A program made the position numbers and the translations under genes. From an uncultured Eubacteriales bacterium (GTDB lineage: Bacteria; Bacillota; Clostridia; Lachnospirales; CAG-274): a stretch of 7,459 bases of DNA. Positions within the stretch are counted from its first letter, which is position 1. Each line of letters starts with the position of its first letter. This document shows positions 5,867 to 7,459 of the stretch, piece after piece. Location of the stretch: contig CAJKOJ010000079.1 in the NCBI GenBank assembly GCA_905201505.1, positions 1-7,459 on the forward strand, in the 5' to 3' direction. Below the pieces are notes generated by a model, which saw nothing but the letters and a program-made list of their open reading frames with translations, had not been told where the DNA came from and made no database searches.

Positions 5867-7378
5867 ATGGCAGACAATCAGAATAAACAGCCTTTAGAGG
5901 GCAAAGCCCTTAATGAGCTTTTAAAGGTAAGAAGAGAAAAGCTTGCTAATCTTCAGGAAATGGACAGAGATCCGTTTAAAATTGTAAAGGCTGACGTTAA
6001 AGAGCACAGTATGCAGATAAAAGACAATTATGAAGAGTTTGAGGGCAAGGAAGTTGCTATCGGCGGAAGAATTGTAAGCAAGAGAGTAATGGGTAAAGCA
6101 AGTTTTTGTGACATTCAGGACAGAGATGGTAAAATACAGTGCTATGTTACAAGAGATAATTTAGGTGAAGATGAATACAAGCTGTTTAAAAAGCTTGATA
6201 TTGGTGATATTGTATCTGTTAAGGGTACTGTTTTTAAGACAAAAATGGAGGAAATTTCTGTTTCTGCAACAGAGGTTGTACTTTTGTCAAAGAGTTTGCA
6301 GATTTTGCCTGAAAAATTCCATGGGTTAAAAGACCCAGACTTAAGATACAGACAGAGATATGTAGATTTAATTGTAAATCCAGAGACTAAGAGAAACTTT
6401 ATAATAAGAAGTGCTGTTATAAGAACTGTAAGAAATTATCTTGATAATTTAGACTTTTTAGAAGTTGAAACTCCTATTTTACAGACAATACCTGGAGGTG
6501 CTTCTGCAAGACCTTTTATTACTCATCACAATACCCTTGATATTGATATGTATATGAGAATTGCTCTTGAGCTCCCACTTAAAAGACTTATTGTAGGCGG
6601 ACTTGAAAGGGTATATGAAATAGGAAGGGTATTCAGAAATGAGGGTATGGATCCAAGCCATAATCCTGAATTTACTTTACTTGAACTTTATCAGGCTTAT
6701 ACTGATTATTATGGTATGATGGATATTACTGAAGGTATAATAAAGGAAGTTGCTGAAAAGGTTGCCGGCAGTGATAAAATTGTATATCAGGGAGTTGAGC
6801 TTGATTTCAGCAAGCCTTTTGAGAGGATAACAATGCTTGATGCTGTTAAAAAGTATACAGGTGTTGATTTTGATGAAATTCATACTCTTGAAGAGGCTAG
6901 AGCTGTTGCTAAAGAACATAATGTTGAATTTGAAGAGAGACATGAAAAGGGCGACATTCTTAACTTATTCTTTGAAGAATTTGTTGAAGATAAATTAATT
7001 CAGCCTACCTTCCTTATGGATCACCCTGTTGAAATTTCTCCTCTTACAAAGAGAAAGCCGGATAAGCCAGACTATACAGAAAGATTTGAACTCTTTATAT
7101 GCGGTCATGAGTATGCAAATGCTTACAGTGAGTTAAATGACCCAATTGACCAGAGAAAGAGGTTTGAACGTCAGGAGGAGTTAAGAGCAAAGGGCGATGA
7201 AGAGGCAAATATGATTGATGAGGACTTTATGCTTGCTCTTGAGTACGGTATGGCACCTACTGGCGGTATGGGAATGGGCATTGACAGACTTGTAATGTTA
7301 TTTACAGATGCAAGTACTATAAGAGATATTCTTTTGTTCCCAACTATGAAGCCTATTAAGAATAATACTGAGGAATAG
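5867..7378 (+). CDS. lysS: Lysyl-tRNA synthetase, class II
   Basis: This cytosolic enzyme charges tRNA-Lys with lysine using ATP. The 503-residue protein is full length. An N-terminal OB-fold that binds the anticodon (about 60-140) includes the segment FCDIQDRDGKIQCYV. The class II catalytic core follows, with DLRYRQRYVDL (158-168), the motif 1 region ending ETPILQTIPGGASARPF, and motif 2 with the arginine of GRVFRNEG (253-260) followed by NPEFTLLE. The lysine pocket region has CGHEYANAYSELNDP (412-426), and motif 3 is GMGMGIDRL (467-475), with its arginine at 474. ATG 5867 is preferred over TTG 5861 on ribosome-site spacing. It is second in the greA operon. No T-box or L-box leader fits the 15-nt gap, so expression should follow the greA promoter. 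Confidence 0.97.
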   Translation: MADNQNKQPLEGKALNELLKVRREKLANLQEMDRDPFKIVKADVKEHSMQIKDNYEEFEGKEVAIGGRIVSKRVMGKASFCDIQDRDGKIQCYVTRDNLGEDEYKLFKKLDIGDIVSVKGTVFKTKMEEISVSATEVVLLSKSLQILPEKFHGLKDPDLRYRQRYVDLIVNPETKRNFIIRSAVIRTVRNYLDNLDFLEVETPILQTIPGGASARPFITHHNTLDIDMYMRIALELPLKRLIVGGLERVYEIGRVFRNEGMDPSHNPEFTLLELYQAYTDYYGMMDITEGIIKEVAEKVAGSDKIVYQGVELDFSKPFERITMLDAVKKYTGVDFDEIHTLEEARAVAKEHNVEFEERHEKGDILNLFFEEFVEDKLIQPTFLMDHPVEISPLTKRKPDKPDYTERFELFICGHEYANAYSELNDPIDQRKRFERQEELRAKGDEEANMIDEDFMLALEYGMAPTGGMGMGIDRLVMLFTDASTIRDILLFPTMKPIKNNTEE

Positions 7379-7440
7379 TATATATCATTTCAACTTAACA
7401 TAAAGAAAATTTAAAAGTCAAAGATATTAAATACACCTTA

Positions 7441-7459
7441 AATGTTAGCAGAAAACATT
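7441..7459 (+). other. Hairpin cut by the right edge, possible start of a terminator
   Basis: AATGTT at 7441-7446 pairs with AACATT at 7454-7459 over a 7-nt loop, and the window ends at the last paired base. Bases 7379-7440 hold no other hairpin with a T tract, so the lysS transcript either ends here or continues. Whether a T tract follows cannot be seen. Confidence 0.25.

Noticed and set aside
7379..7440. Possible promoter or terminator after lysS
   Set aside because: A reverse-strand TTGACT is present near 7416-7421, but no -10 box lies at 16-18 bp. No hairpin with a T tract is visible in these bases.

Overview
The window is AT-rich chromosomal DNA from a low-GC Firmicute, most likely a member of the Clostridia. 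The evidence is the strong AT bias, AGGAGG-type ribosome binding sites before every gene, near-consensus sigma-A promoters (TATAAT with 17-bp spacers), U-tract terminators, a greA-lysS gene pair, and a copper-amine-oxidase-N / metallo-beta-lactamase protein next to a DUF3006 gene. The species cannot be named from the sequence. All six genes lie on the + strand, look intact and use similar codons, so nothing suggests recent transfer. There are no RNA genes, insertion sequences, phage genes or CRISPR arrays.

The layout is three transcription units separated by terminators. A terminator at 46-80 closes a gene that lies left of the window. Unit 1 (promoter 100-128, terminator 2051-2080) is a single gene for a membrane-anchored diguanylate cyclase with an extracellular Cache-like sensor, a PAS domain and an intact GGDEF domain. 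Unit 2 (promoter 2096-2124, terminator 5213-5241) holds miaB, a secreted ComEC-like metallo-beta-lactamase protein and a 69-residue DUF3006 protein, packed with gaps of 1 and 13 nt. Unit 3 (promoter 5292-5320) is greA-lysS with a 15-nt gap. No terminator is visible after lysS, although a hairpin is cut by the right edge.

Unit 3 is a transcription/translation housekeeping pair: a transcript cleavage factor and lysyl-tRNA synthetase. Unit 2 joins a tRNA-modification enzyme to an exported hydrolase of unknown substrate and its small cytosolic neighbour. This is the least understood part of the window. Its architecture belongs to families that recur in clostridial genomes, so I regard it as functionally uncharacterised rather than a demonstrated new system. 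Unit 1 links an unknown external signal to cyclic-di-GMP production; no c-di-GMP receptor or riboswitch is seen in the window.
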